In this document: in pieces, positions 1-11,474 of the stretch
Numbering within the stretch: position 1 is the first letter of the stretch
Layout: each line of letters starts with the position of its first letter
NCBI RefSeq assembly: GCF_947507565.1
Contig: NC_089186.1
Coordinates: forward strand, 806,001-870,000
DNA from: Oscarella lobularis
Lineage: Eukaryota; Porifera; Homoscleromorpha; Homosclerophorida; Oscarellidae
DNA: 64,000 nt
Reading direction: 5' to 3'
The notes under the pieces: generated by a model
Told to the model about the DNA's origin: nothing
Databases searched by the model: none
Seen by the model: only the letters and a program-made list of their open reading frames with translations
Made by a program: the position numbers and the translations under genes

Positions 1-879
1 GTTATTATATGGTCTAATAAGAGTTCGAAAGTGCGTCATGGGTGTGACGTCGCTGCGCATGCAGCGCGCTAAGCATGTCTCCCATCTTTTCTCGTTCTTC
101 ACGAGTCGCACGCGACTGGGTCTATCGGCCAGGTTCTAAAGATCGATCTGTAAGAACAGATCACGGACGTGAGATCTCTCCTGTGGGGAATCTTCTTCGG
201 GGAGATCAACCACGCCGTAGACGGTATAGACACATAATTCGCTATTTATTTAGCTACTTGACTATCATTGCAGGTCGACTCTACGCTTAGATGTTGAAGA
301 TACGTGCATTCGAAGCTTCCCAACGTATATTCCAACGAAGTACGAATGTCAATAAGAATTTTCACGTCAATTAAAAATTTATTTTATTTCTTAGTGTAAT
401 CAAATGGTTGGGGTTCGTATATGACGGCTCAAAAGAATTTAATTAACAAGACGGCTAGTTTCTATCTAATTTCTGCAGGGAGATCATTTGTCAATGCATC
501 GTTTGTCAGCGTAGCTTCAAACGCTTATCGTTATTATATGAGTATCAGCAATAAGTGACGTCACCAGACGAGCTTTAATAAATATTTATATTTATTCTGT
601 TTATTTATAGTTGCACTGGTGCCTTGTTCTTCTCATAGTTGCTAAGTATCCCGAACATATGATCCTTTGCACTTCTTCGACCAAATGGAAATAAAATTAT
701 CAATAATTGTTTAGTAATTAACTCTGAGACCGTCTATTTTGCCTCAACTCTTTTTATGTATTCAGATCACTACTAGTCAAGTCAGTATTAGACAAAGTAC
801 AGTTGATATACGGGAGTGCTGCTAGTCAGTATTCCCGACGTCACTACTTAGGCTATTTATAGTTGTCTTGTCGCTAGGG

Positions 880-950
880 GACAGTTAATTAGGGCGGTAC
901 CAATCCTAGACCCTGAGAGGGGCATCCGGGAAAGTGAGAAAGGGTCTAAA
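880..950 (+). repeat. Partial copy of the 561-bp inverted-repeat element
   Basis: GGCGGTACC, then AGACCC...GGCATCCGGGAAAG and AGGGTCT, match the right arm of the complete element at 36421-36981. The preceding CTATTTATAGTTG...CTAGG also matches that element's interior, so this is a right-end fragment. It lies directly upstream of the surviving Usp exons. Confidence 0.6.
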
Positions 951-971
951 GAAATGTCTTCTTTTTGTCAG

Positions 972-1468
972 GGTACACTTCCAATATGTTGCGTCAAACG
1001 GAGACCTGCTATCTACGTCTACACGTTAGCGCCGCCTCCTCTTGAATGTAAGAGAAAAAAATACTTTATTCGTAATTAATAATTATTTCGTTTTAGCCGC
1101 CACTCCCTACGATGTGCAGCAGATGCTGCGCCAGGTGCGGAAACATGTGCATGGCACAATTGAAGTCGCTGAAAAACTTATGAAGCAGTACGAATCAATC
1201 TGTCTTTCACACGGCATACGATCTCCCTCCCCCAAAGAAAATTAATAATCTTATTCTTGAATTCCTATTCTAGATTCGCTTTGAGAATCTCTTTCTTTCT
1301 GGATCGCGGGGCGAGTCCATTGGCAAAGGGGCACAGGAGCATGACGTAGGTGCCATAGTGATGGGGTCACGTGGTGCAAATACTGCGAGTAGAATGTCTC
1401 TGGGCAGTGTGAGCACGTACGCGCTTCACCACGCCAGTGTGCCTGTCATCATTGTTCCGCGCAAGTAG
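972..1468 (+). pseudogene. Universal stress protein, degenerate copy
   Basis: The exons match the Usp gene of copy B. The last exon (1274-1468) ends with an intact UspA C-terminus including the ATP-binding pattern G-2x-G-9x-G-S (GSRG...LGS) and the VPVIIVP strand. Three lesions are visible against copy B. Exon 1 carrying the first beta strand is absent. The exon at 972-1047 is 5 nt shorter (76 against 81 nt), shifting frame just where copy B encodes LIHVYMFTPPP. The donor after the exon 1097-1240 reads AAA|ATTAAT where copy B has AAA|GTTATT. The Usp family binds ATP and acts in cytosolic stress responses, but this copy probably gives no functional product. Confidence 0.75.
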
Positions 1469-1792
1469 TCGCTCTCTTCGCCGCCCGGAAAAGTATAGGG
1501 AGGGCGAACGCCTTTGGACTCGCGACCACGTTATTGCGATTTATCACCAGGGACGGTATGCTCACCCGCCTTCCCTCGCTTCCTTTATTTACGCAGCGTT
1601 TGAGTATAAGCCTTCCTTTGTTTTTTCTGCTAAATTTTGTTTGATAGTTTACGCTCGCGTGCAGTTGGCTCGCGACTGCTATTTGCTTAATTGGAAAAGG
1701 AAAGCGAGGATCTATGCAAGCAGTGAAGACGGATCGTTTTGAGAGGACTTTATTTCACAATAGGAACATGTAGACCTATCCTTTCCGAATCG

Positions 1793-2050
1793 TTATCGGC
1801 TCAAAAAAATGTGATGACTAGTGATTAGTTTCAGGGGGAAGCAGCTGAACTTGATAATCCACCTGTTCTTTGTGCAAGTGCAATTAGTTGCGCCTTGGTC
1901 AGAGTTCTGACACAGATGTTGGCAATTCCGTCTGCAGAGGGTACGCAGCAGTATTGGGCTTTGCTGAACACGCTCTTCAGAATTGACGACGACGGTTGCA
2001 TAGAGAGAAATAAGAACGACGACCAGGAGAAAGCGTAGTAGTGATATCAT
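1793..2050 (-). CDS. Small secreted Cys-containing peptide, copy A
   Basis: About 85 residues. It starts with a strong signal peptide (MISLLRFLLVVVLISLYATV), followed by EERVQQSP and a Cys cluster with pattern C-x3-C-x3-C, then C-x-C. The paralogue in copy B (12573-12851) conserves the signal peptide, the EERVQQSP motif and the Cys positions, which supports a real gene. I chose the Met at the signal peptide because upstream residues in the frame do not align as a leader. No family was recognised. It runs antisense, just downstream of the Usp exons. It could instead be exon 1 of a longer gene; no clear donor was seen. Confidence 0.45.
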   Translation of the reverse strand: MISLLRFLLVVVLISLYATVVVNSEERVQQSPILLRTLCRRNCQHLCQNSDQGATNCTCTKNRWIIKFSCFPLKLITSHHIFLSR

Positions 2051-2605
2051 TGGGGAATCCGTACACCGTACAGGCGCGAGTGTGAACGACTGCCAGTGAC
2101 CCACCACCGTCAAACGGTATGACTACGTGTATACGTACCTCGTAAGCTATAGATATATCGAGAAGTGCGCATTTCGTTGTGGACCACAACCCACACCCAC
2201 CTTCCATCGCTTCCTTTGTTTATAGTTGCGCCTACGTGCTTGACTATCTAATTTAGCTTCCATGTTATAGTTGTGCACTCGCACAATCTGACGTCACATG
2301 CGGGACGTGTGTACAACGACGACTCGTCTTTTCTAACACAATCTTGCGAAGGCGCCATCCCCGAGTGTCTCCCAGCGAGGGTAAACCACCCCAAGTGCAA
2401 GGCATCTTATCAGTTCGATCGCCTCTATAATTTATGATGCGGGTTATAGCATGACACACTTGACTTACGTCATGCATACAAATACGACGTATTAACTCAG
2501 CTAATCCGTATGCGTGACGTATTCAGGTGCATGTTGGATGTGAATGAACAAATATCAGTTTATATTTAGCGTCGTCGCGGACCGCATGCAGGTGCATATT
2601 CAACG

Positions 2606-2797
2606 ATGCAAACATTGAGATTTCTTCTGGTTCTTGCTGTTTTTGCAGCGGCTGTAGCAAGTCGCAGCAGCTCGTGTTTTTTCTCAGCCGAACGTCTGCC
2701 GTTTAGGCTGTCGTGGATCAATAATTTTGATTCTAGATACTGTAGTGTGTCCCAAATGTGGTGGATGCCTCTCTCTCACTCTCACCAAGGATCCTAG
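2606..2797 (+). CDS. Small signal-peptide protein, copy A
   Basis: Begins with a signal peptide (MQTLRFLLVLAVFAAAVASR) ending in a typical AxA-type site, then SSSCFF. The frame then differs from copy B (13365) because of small indels, and the C-terminal part here runs into CT-rich microsatellite. Only the leader is conserved between copies, so this is probably a first exon or a degraded gene. Confidence 0.35.
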   Translation: MQTLRFLLVLAVFAAAVASRSSSCFFSAERLPFRLSWINNFDSRYCSVSQMWWMPLSHSHQGS

Positions 2798-2834
2798 GAT
2801 CCATGCTCTCACTCTCTCACTCTCACTCTCTCTA
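2767..2834 (+). repeat. (CT/CA)-rich microsatellite
   Basis: CTCTCTCTCACTCTCAC-type simple repeat broken by a palindromic GGATCCTAGGATCC. The same microsatellite, shorter and without that palindrome, is present in copy B near 13525-13567. Confidence 0.8.
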
Positions 2835-3432
2835 ATTCATGCCACGCGTACGTCCTTCACGTCGTTCTGTAGAGGTAAATATCCTAATACCGATCACGTG
2901 TGAATTTAGTCTCATTGATTCGTCGCCGTCCTGAAATTAGGAGCCTTCCCATTTAGTGTCGTCGTTCTCGGCCTTGTCTGCAGCGTCCGAAGTACATTTA
3001 GAGAGGAATAGGACGGGCCTATGAGCTCTATCACCATCGATCGGGGCCTCTCATTAGGGTTCATGATGAACATGCACGCAGGATGTGTGCTACGATCGCT
3101 TTTAGACGATGCTGCTGCTCAGGCTATCTCCAACGATGCTCATACGTCGAGTAGGTTGTGCACAGACGTACATTTGTCGTCTTTTTCTTTCTGACTCTCC
3201 CTATCGACGCCCTTGCTTATAATTGCCTCTCCAAAACCTTTGCGCCGTGCAGGATCGACATGTACGCTTGCCACCGTAAAGAAGCAACCTCGCTCTTTGG
3301 GGGGAGGGGATGGGGCCCCTTTTCGGGCTCTTTTCTTGTTTCCCTTGTCTCTCTAGCTACTGCATTGTAAAGTCGGGTTTTCGACCCTTAGGTTGTCCAG
3401 GAGGGAGGGATGTAACCCGGCTCATCGCTCTC

Positions 3433-3439
3433 TATAAAA
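3433..3439 (+). promoter_or_regulatory. Possible TATA box (copy A)
   Basis: TATAAAA in a pyrimidine-rich context, conserved at 14173-14179 in copy B, followed by a run ending in TTCTTCAG that could be an intron acceptor. No coding exon was recognised downstream, so promoter function is a guess. Confidence 0.25.
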
Positions 3440-4021
3440 CGTACTAATCTACCTCTTCCCTCGTTATTCGTTGATCTCTATTTTTTTCTTCAGGGTCGCG
3501 AACTTTTTTATTGTTTGGACGCGACTAAGAGGCTTGTTGAATGTGTGCAATCTCTCGGCCTTGGTCATTCCTTTCATTTTCTCTGTTCGATGTTTGGAGG
3601 GGATGAGGAGAGGTCAGGTGACGTCCTCTTCTGGCCTCGCAGAGAATAAGCGAACATGGGATTGCCAATCAAGTGGAAGGAAAGAAGCATGAATAGGCTG
3701 CACGGAATGGCGTTTGATTTCACTTCGGTCACTTATTGCCGAGCACAAAGCGAAAATCAAGTGAAGGTAGAAGACGCTCAAGAGACCTATTTTGTACGTA
3801 GATTGCGCTTTGTAATAGTTTGAATGCTGACGTAGCCGGAATGGTCGTGAGCATGACCCTTGCATCAGATTCGTGAGCCAGCCACCGCTCTTTCAACCGG
3901 TTGTGTGTCCTTTGGTAGATGATAAACTTACTTTCTTTCATCCGTATGTCACTACAAACGGGCAAGGATCGGAGAAAGATAGATTTCATGTGCGCACGCG
4001 CAAATTAACGAACACGGAACT

Positions 4022-7000
4022 ATGGACGTCCGGACGACTGCCGGACGTACTTCGACCGGTGCGTTATCGTATTCTGCTAGGTTCATTTTAGCTTTCTTCA
4101 CCGCCATCGCAAACAATAAAGTGAAACGCGTTGGCCAATTCGTGAGGGAATATCCAGACGAGTGGAAAATCGTTGTGAACGAGGTATGTGATAGCTCGCA
4201 GCATCGCCACTCTGCCAAGTGTCCTAAATTTATATTTCTACTTTCGCTACGGCAACGTTCGACCCGAAAAGATTTAGAAGACAAATATATAGAATAGCCT
4301 CGCGTCTTTTCCTGTCTCGGTTTATCCGGGAGATGGGAAAAGGCCTGGTCACGCGAGGCTTATATAGAAAGAGACAGACGCTTTAATTTTTGCAATCGAT
4401 CCGCATTACATGTGGCATTCATCTAGGAAGGCATGAATGCGATGGCGTATGCAATTATCTGCAATTCTTTGGACGTGGCTAAATATTTTCTCCTGGTCGG
4501 ATGGGACATCGAGAGTTCGGTCTACGAGGTACTACAAGTTGCATTGTTCCTTTAGGGTCGAATCTTTTCAATATTTTTTTGATTATAGAATGGAGCAACT
4601 GCGTTTCTTTTTGCTGTGAATCGGGGATCTGGAAAAGGCGTCGATTTATTTGTGAGGAAGGGTTGCAACATCTATGCTTTGAACAACGTCAGCGCTTAAT
4701 TCAATAAAAATAGCGAATATTTGGATTTTTTCGTATTTTAACGTATTTTTAGCATGGAAATGGAGCTTTGGCTTTGGCGTGTTTTCGAGGTCATCTTCCA
4801 ATGGTGAAGAAAGTTATGAAACTGAGGTTTAACGTCCGCGAAGCCTACGGAGTATATTCTATATGACGTTTGATTAAATAATTTCTTATGTTACTCATCA
4901 GAATGACTACTGCCCGTTGCACTGCGCAGCTGAACGTGGGCATGTGGAAACTGTCTTGTATCTAATCGAGAATGGGGCCAGTGTTGAAGCTAAAACTGAC
5001 GTAACGAAGCTGAAATAACTAGAATTTTTTTGCATTTTTCTTTAGTCTGGGCTCACGCCATTTCTGGTGGCTTGTTCATTTGATCGCGTTGAGATTATTG
5101 ATCTTCTGGTGTCCAAAGGTTGCAATGTTCATGCTAAGGAAATGGTACGGTATTTAGCTACCAGCTTAGCATATTTAATACGTCTTTTGTAGCAAGGGCA
5201 CGGAGCTCTGGCTATAGCGAGTTTGAAGGGCAACCTCAGAGTCGTTGAGAAGTTGATTAACCTTGGTTGGGATCCTAACGAAGAAGACGTAGTAGGCAGC
5301 CATGGATGTGCGTGTTCGAGGCTCCAAATTTGTCACGTAGAATGGCTACTCTTCTTTGCACTGGGCTGCTAAAAATGGACGCCTTTTAGTGGCTGATTTT
5401 CTTATCAGTAAAGGAGCCAGGCTCGAAAGTCAAGTTGTTGTAAGTTTAGTTGTTTCCTCCGCGCGATATGTATAGCTTGTATGTTTTTAGTCCGGATACA
5501 CGCCTTATCTTGTGGCGTGTGACTGCCAGCGTGTGGATATGATTGATCTGCTGATCGCCAAAGGCTGCAATATACGTTCAAAGAGCAAAGTGATTTTCTT
5601 TGCTTGCGTTTAGTTGGAAAGAGGCGACAAAGTGTTTAGAGAGGAAACGGAGCCTTGGCATTGGCATGCTGTAATGGAAATCTTAAGTTTGCTGAAAAGT
5701 TAATTCAACTCGGGCTGGACGTGAACGAAGCTCATTTTGTAGGAACGTTCCGGGCTTTGTTTTTGTATTCAATTATTTCATTTATTTAGTGCGGCTATAC
5801 TTCTTTGCACTGGGCAGTTGCGAAAGGGCATATTGACCTAGCAGAGTTTCTTATTGAAAAGGGTGCCAATCTGGAAGCTGAAAACAAAGTGCTTGCTTTT
5901 TTAAGGACTTTAGGTCAGCAAATTTTTTTGTTTGATAGAAAGCTGAAACTCCCTTTCTTGTTGCTTGTAATTCCGAGCGCATTGATTCGGTCGAGTTTCT
6001 GGTAGCGAAAAATTGCAATATTCATGCCAAGAACGAGGCAATATTCTTAATCAAGCGTGTTCAGTTATAAACTGTTTTGATTTTGTTGTAGAAAGGAGAT
6101 GGAGCCTTGGCAATTGCGAGTTATAGAAGGAACCTTGAACTTGCCGAGAAGTTGCTTCAACTGGGATTGGACATCAATGAACCTCATTCTGTGAGAGTTC
6201 ACTAACGTAGATAATTTTGTGGCATTTCTTTTTTCTTTAGCGTGGTTTTACTTGCTTGCACATAGCAGCCTACAAAGGGCTTCGGGAAATAGCAAATTTT
6301 CTTATTGAAAATGGTGCAGTGCTCGAAGCCAAAGACGAGGTTGGAAATTTCTTTTTTTATTCAAAAGCTATTTTATGGGCTTTATTTGTCATGGCTACTA
6401 ATCTTTCTTGTTTTTTATATAGAACGGATGCACTCCGATTTGGTGTTGCTTTGCAAGCGGCAATCTGGATATGCTTGAACTTCTCATACGTAAAGGATGC
6501 GACATTAATGCGAAAAATAAGGAAAGTCTTTTTATGCGTAATTTTTATCTCACTTACTGTGACTTTCAGATGGGTATTGGGGCATTGGCTGCAGCAAGCG
6601 CTAGTGGGAAGATAGAAATGGCAAGAAAACTCCTCTTAATGGGGTGCTTGGTGACTGACACAGACTATGTAAGTCATCGCATGAATGTTCTGCTTTTGTT
6701 GAAATTTTGTCGCCTTATCACTTTCTAGTTTGGTTGTACTTCACTTCACATAGCAGCTAAGTGTAATAGACCGCTTGTTGTCAATCTCCTTCTTGATTGG
6801 GACGCCGACATCGAAGCTCGAGACAAAGTTTGATTTATTAAGAAGACGAAAAGAATAGCGTCTTTGTATTGCCAACTTTTAGTGGGGGCGAACGCCGTTT
6901 CTTCATGTCGTTTGTGCTGGACAGACTGAGTCTGCCAAGCTTCTTCTGAGCAAGGGCTGCAGTATTCACACTCTTGATAAGGCAATTTTTGGGCTTTTTT

Positions 7001-10000
7001 GTCAGTTTGGCTTTGATAAAGAAACGTTCTAGGAAGGCTATGGGGCAATGGCCTTAGCCTGCATTGAAAACCATTACGATTTGGCAGAATTACTAATAAT
7101 GCATTTTTTTAACGAGGTTTGTCTTATTTTGTCCTCTATCATTGCCTTTGCTGTTCGGCTGTATTTTTCAATATCAGGATTTGAACGACGTTCTTCATTT
7201 GGTTGCTCAACGTGATTTTCACAGGGTAGCGGATCTGCTGATTTCAAAAGGTGTCAGCAGCGAAGCACGAGATAAGGTTTATTATGTATTAGCCTTTCTT
7301 TGGTTTTTGTTAATTTAGCCGGTTTTCTAGTGGGGCTGCACTCCTCTTCTCACGGCTATTGAATTTGGCTCTGATAACGTCATTGAGCTGCTGCTAGTAA
7401 AAGGTTGCAATGTTTTTGCATTGACGAAGAAAGGCGAATCTGCTTTGGATGTGGCACTTATGGGAGGACGCCTAGACATATTTCATCGCTTTGTCAAAGC
7501 AGGAATCAAAGCCTCGACACTATTGCAGGTGCTGTCACAGTGAAAAATCGATTCTAAAATCAAAATTGAAATCAGGAAAGTCGGGAATTTCTGTCTAAAG
7601 CGGCAGCTAGAGGAAGTGAAGCAGCTGCTCATTTTCTTGAAGAGGTTTAATTAATTGTACTTATTGGCAGAGCGATTTCTATTGACTTACTGAGTCTTTA
7701 TCAGATAAATATTATACAGGTCTCTGAAGAACCTTTAAAATGGACTTCTCCTCAGGAATGCCACTGAGCGCCTTCTGTTTCGTAGAGATATGTATGCCTT
7801 TAGGAAAGAGACGATCTGCAGCAGGAAATCAATTTGCTTAATCGCAAGCTGGCAGAGCGAAAGGGTTGTTTTCCTTCTGAGAAAGAGAATGAATTAGCTG
7901 TGGAAGAGAGTCTCAGTGCCGGTACCGAAGTGAGAGCTTTTTGTTATCATAGCGAGTGGCAGTTAAACGAATTTCAGGAAGAGGAAGGGCGGAAACAGTT
8001 CAAAGATCTTTCTATGGCTTTGTCTAGAAAGGAAGAGGTATTGAGTGGCTTGCGGGATGCGTCAAGGGAAATGAAAGCAAACTACGAGGCCAAAGAAGCT
8101 GCTGATAAATCAATTATCAGTACGCACACCTATTATATGTGCTCTATCAAGTATCGCCAATTTTTGTAGCGAGATTAGAAAGCGAAGCACAAGAAAGAAA
8201 CAGGATGCTTGAGGCTCAAGCTTGCGAAATCGGTAGGCGATTCGGTGCGGTTTTTTTGTATTTCTTAAATAACGGTTGCCTTTTGTAAAGCGCAACTTAA
8301 GGCTTTTGCTGACAACAAGGAAGTTGAAATCGAGAGGGCACTAGAAGAAACTGATGCTTTGAAACAAGAAAATGGTAAATAATGTTTGATTTAGAAGTGT
8401 TACGTGAAACGCCTTATTTTAGCAGAAAAAGTTGATCTTCTGGAAAGGAAATTGACTACAGCTGAAACCGATAACAGTTATGCCAACGTTATTTCAGACT
8501 TGCAAACCTAGCGTTTTTTTCAAATTCTGTAGTGCAACTAAGAGCTACTGCTAAGGAAAAAGATCTTCTGATCGAAAACGCAGTTAAAGTAAACTTAGCA
8601 ATCAGACTTGAGCACGGTAGGAATATTTCCAGAGATCTTAACGTTTTTTAGGCCTTTTTGTGTTTCAGAAAGAAACGTCAATTTTTTCCAGGAAAGATTC
8701 GCTGAAGCGCAGATGGAGCGCAGTGAGAGCATCCCGATTCTTTCTGCTTTCACCCCTAAGTGTCTATTGGATTTCTAATCTAATTTAATTTTAGCTCTTC
8801 TGAAAACCGCACTTGAAGAAGCGAATCTCCAAATTGAGAGCGCCAAAACGGAGAAAGATGCTCTTAGTCTCGAACACGGTATGAAGCAATAATTTTGCAC
8901 CAGTATTGTTTAAACTGTACATTTAGCAAATTTAAATGAGCTCTTCCAAGAATCACAGGCGGAGTTGAGGGCTGTCATTGGGGAAATAGCCGAAAAAGAG
9001 AATCAACTAAGAAAAGCCAAAGCACAGGAAGAATTTCTTCACATTCCAGTTGGAGACGTCAGAATGACGGACCTCAAACTCGGAGAAGGTGGCTATGGAG
9101 GTGATAGTTAATAGAAATGTATCTGAACCAACCGGAATAATATTATCGCGTTTAGAAGTAAGAGTGGGCTACTGGCGTGGCTGCCCTGTAGCTGTCAAAA
9201 TGTTCTACGAGTTTCTTAACACCGACTATCACCTTCGACTCTTTCAGCAAGAAATTGCCGTCTGCGTTCGCGCTCGCCATCCCAACGTCGTCTTCCTATG
9301 CGGAGTAACAACGGAAAATGGCGTTCCATTCCGAATCATCACCGAACTACTTGAAGGATCGCTATCTGACGTCATCAGGGCCGCACTTCGTTCAGAATGG
9401 CCGCTTTCGTTGCGCGAGAAAATAGACCTCGCGTTGGGAACGACGGCCGGAATCACGTATCTTCATCAGCTCGGACCCGACGGCGTTCTTCACGGCGACA
9501 TACGCTCGTCCAATGTGGTCATAACGTCGTTGATGGAGGCTAAAGTGTGCGATTTGGGCGCAGCTCGCTTAGCGGAGATGTCTCTCTCCGCCGGACCGTT
9601 AAGTCCCCAATATTTGGCTCCGGAGCGAATGCCAGATAAATTTCCTGGTGCGGCGCACAATACAAAGTTGGCCGACGTGTGTAGTCTAGGAGTTACCCTT
9701 GTTGAATTGATGACGGGGGAACTTCCTGTTGCCAGTCATCGGTTCGAACAAGCTTCTACGGTCGGTCATCTCGCGGTGAAGAAGATGTGTCGCGATATGA
9801 TTTGCGTTGATCCGAGCGCAAGGCCGACCGCCGCCGAGTGTTTGACTCAATTAGAACGAGTTCAAGAGTCAGATGAATATATTCGGTGCTATCCGAAAAG
9901 ATTGGTAAAAGGTATACTTTACGGAGGAGACCAGGTAACTTTGGTATTTGATCTGTTACCGCAACGTCGCTCAGTAAAAAGTTACATTTCCGAGACTCTC

Positions 10001-10006
10001 CTTTAA
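4022..10006 (+). CDS. Ankyrin-repeat / coiled-coil / TKL kinase protein
   Basis: A roughly 30-exon gene. From 4424 to about 7512, 20 exons, mostly 99 nt and phase 0, each encode one ~33-residue ankyrin repeat. Exons from 7597 to about 9030 encode Glu/Lys-rich coiled coil. The kinase begins with the glycine loop LGEGGYGEV split by a 55-nt intron (9101-9155) and is completed by the last exon (9156-10006). It has the VAIK lysine (VAVK), an alpha-C Glu (QQEIAV), the catalytic loop HGDIRSSN (Gly replacing Arg of HRD), DLG replacing DFG, and the APE motif (LAPER). All three catalytic residues (Lys, Asp, Asp) are present, so it is probably active; the loop resembles tyrosine-kinase-like (TKL) kinases. 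It is likely a cytoplasmic signalling scaffold kinase. The start is uncertain: the Met at 4022 is the furthest in frame before the first ankyrin exon and an upstream exon is possible. Two introns use GC donors and one lacks any usual donor. Confidence 0.85.
4296..4360. repeat. Hairpin-forming repeat inside intron 1 of the ankyrin-kinase gene
   Basis: The inverted arms AGCCTCGCGT...CTTTTCC and GGAAAAG...ACGCGAGGCT enclose TCTCGG...CCGGGAGA. It lies in the unusually long (~250 nt) intron between the exon ending near 4173 and the one beginning at 4424, so it is probably a MITE-type insertion. Confidence 0.6.
6038..6091 (+). other. GC-AG intron
   Basis: The ankyrin exon ends AACGAG and is followed by GCAATATTC; the acceptor is TTGTTGTAG. 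Keeping the 99-nt phase-0 exon pattern requires a GC donor here. Confidence 0.6.
6522..6569 (+). other. Intron with GA at the donor (GAAAGT)
   Basis: The exon ends AATAAG and the next bases are GAAAGTC. The acceptor is GACTTTCAG at 6569 and the following exon resumes in phase 0 with MGIGALA. Using the nearby GT (at 6525) would break the frame. This is either a rare GA-AG intron, a mutated GT donor, or a base error. Confidence 0.5.
6982..7032 (+). other. Second GC-AG intron
   Basis: The ankyrin exon ends GATAAG, followed by GCAATTTTT. The acceptor CGTTCTAG precedes EGYGAMALAC in phase. This is the same donor solution as the intron at 6038. Confidence 0.6.
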
Positions 10007-10580
10007 GATTTTATCTGTTATTGACTTAATTACATTGATTACTACCTTTTGGCGTACGTAGATTCTGTTTCCAGCTTGAGTGGTTATCTCCGTTGCCTCG
10101 CTTGGTCTCCATGCATGCAGCGTCGCAATTGTTTGGGTAACTGATTTTGATGCTAATGCTTATTACAGCCGGTTTCGACTGTGCCTTATTTGCCTCATAA
10201 GAAAGGAAATCGGTTTTGACGTCCTCTGTTTCCTCCACTACCGTCGACGTCACTTATTTCAAATTTAAAAGAATATCTCTATTCTCTTGCCCAAACCTGC
10301 AAAAATCAGAAAAGACTGCTAAAATAACAGACTCTCGCCATAAAGAGAAGTCCGCTTCAGCACGCGTTCCCGCAGCCCAGACAGTAGAGAGTAGCCTTAC
10401 GCACTGCGGCAGTACATAGATGGACTTGCCCACTCATTACGTAACCGTGCGCAACTAATGTTCGAATGCAATTAGGTGCCTACCGGTTTCAATAGGCCGT
10501 GGTACCAGACCCTTTCCTCCGGGTCACGTGGGCGAAAGGGGCTGGGTTCCAGAATAGCAATTTATTGCGTGCTGAGTCTA
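10007..10580. other. Intergenic, no gene recognised
   Basis: Between the kinase stop codon and duplication copy B. It holds a short palindromic block near 10498-10555 (GGTACCAGACCCTTTCC...GAAAGGGGCTGGGTTCC) resembling the arm of the 36421 element. Nothing coding was seen. Confidence 0.6.
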
Positions 10581-11474
10581 GTGCGTCATGGGTGTGACGT
10601 CGCTGTGCAGCGCGCTAAGCATCTATCGAGGTCTCGTTCTCCTATCTTTTCTCGCTCTTCACGAGTCCCACGCGACTGGATCTATCGGCCAGGTTTTGAA
10701 AATCGTTCTGCAGGAAATGATCATGGACGCGAGTCCTCTCTTCAAGTTGTGGGGATCGAATCTTCTTCGGAGAGATCAACCACGCCGTAGATGCAACTAC
10801 TCAAAATCATTGCAGGTTGACTCTACGCTTAGATGTTGCGCATTCGCTTCCCAACCGCGTCCACGCCCCCAGCATCACATCACTTGCAAGGCTTCGCAAC
10901 TCTAATCGCTTCCTCGACCACAATGACTGTAAATTCCGATAAAGTATTAATGTCAATAATAATTTTCACGTCAATTTAAAATTTGTTTTTTTTCGTAGTG
11001 TAATCAAATTATGACGGCTCAAAAGAGTTTAATTAACCAGACGACTAGTTTCTATCCAACTTCTGCAGGGAGTTCGTTTGTTACTGACTACATCGTTAGT
11101 CAGAGTAGCTTCAATCTCTTCTCGCTATTATATGAGTATCAGCAATAGGTGATGTCACCAGACGAGCTCTAATAGATTATTTCTATTGATTCTGTTTACC
11201 TATAGTTGCACTGGTGCCTTCTCATAGTTGCTAAGTATCCCGAACATGAGATTCTTTGCACTTCTTCGACCAAATGTAAATAAAGCTGTCAATAATTTAT
11301 TCAGTAAATAACGCATTGAGACCGTATTTTTCGCCTCAATTCTTTTTATTTCTTTAGATCACTAGTCAAGTCAATATTAGGTCGTCACATCGACGGAGGT
11401 CAGACAAATGAGTAGACAGTAATTGATATGCGGGAGCGCTGCAAGTCAGTCTTCCCCGGATAAGCGACCTCACA

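Larger units (their letters stand above)
30..3873. repeat. Segmental duplication, copy A (~3.8 kb)
   Basis: Co-linear with 10581-14628 through nearly its whole length. The left edge is the shared stretch beginning GTGCGTCATGGGTGTGACGT; the right edge is the shared GACCCTTGCATCAGATTC. Both copies carry the same order: Usp exons on +, a small Cys-rich secreted gene on -, a small signal-peptide gene on +, a CT-rich microsatellite and a TATAAAA-containing segment. Substitutions and indels throughout show it is not recent. Copy A has lost Usp exon 1 and is the more decayed for Usp. Confidence 0.9.
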
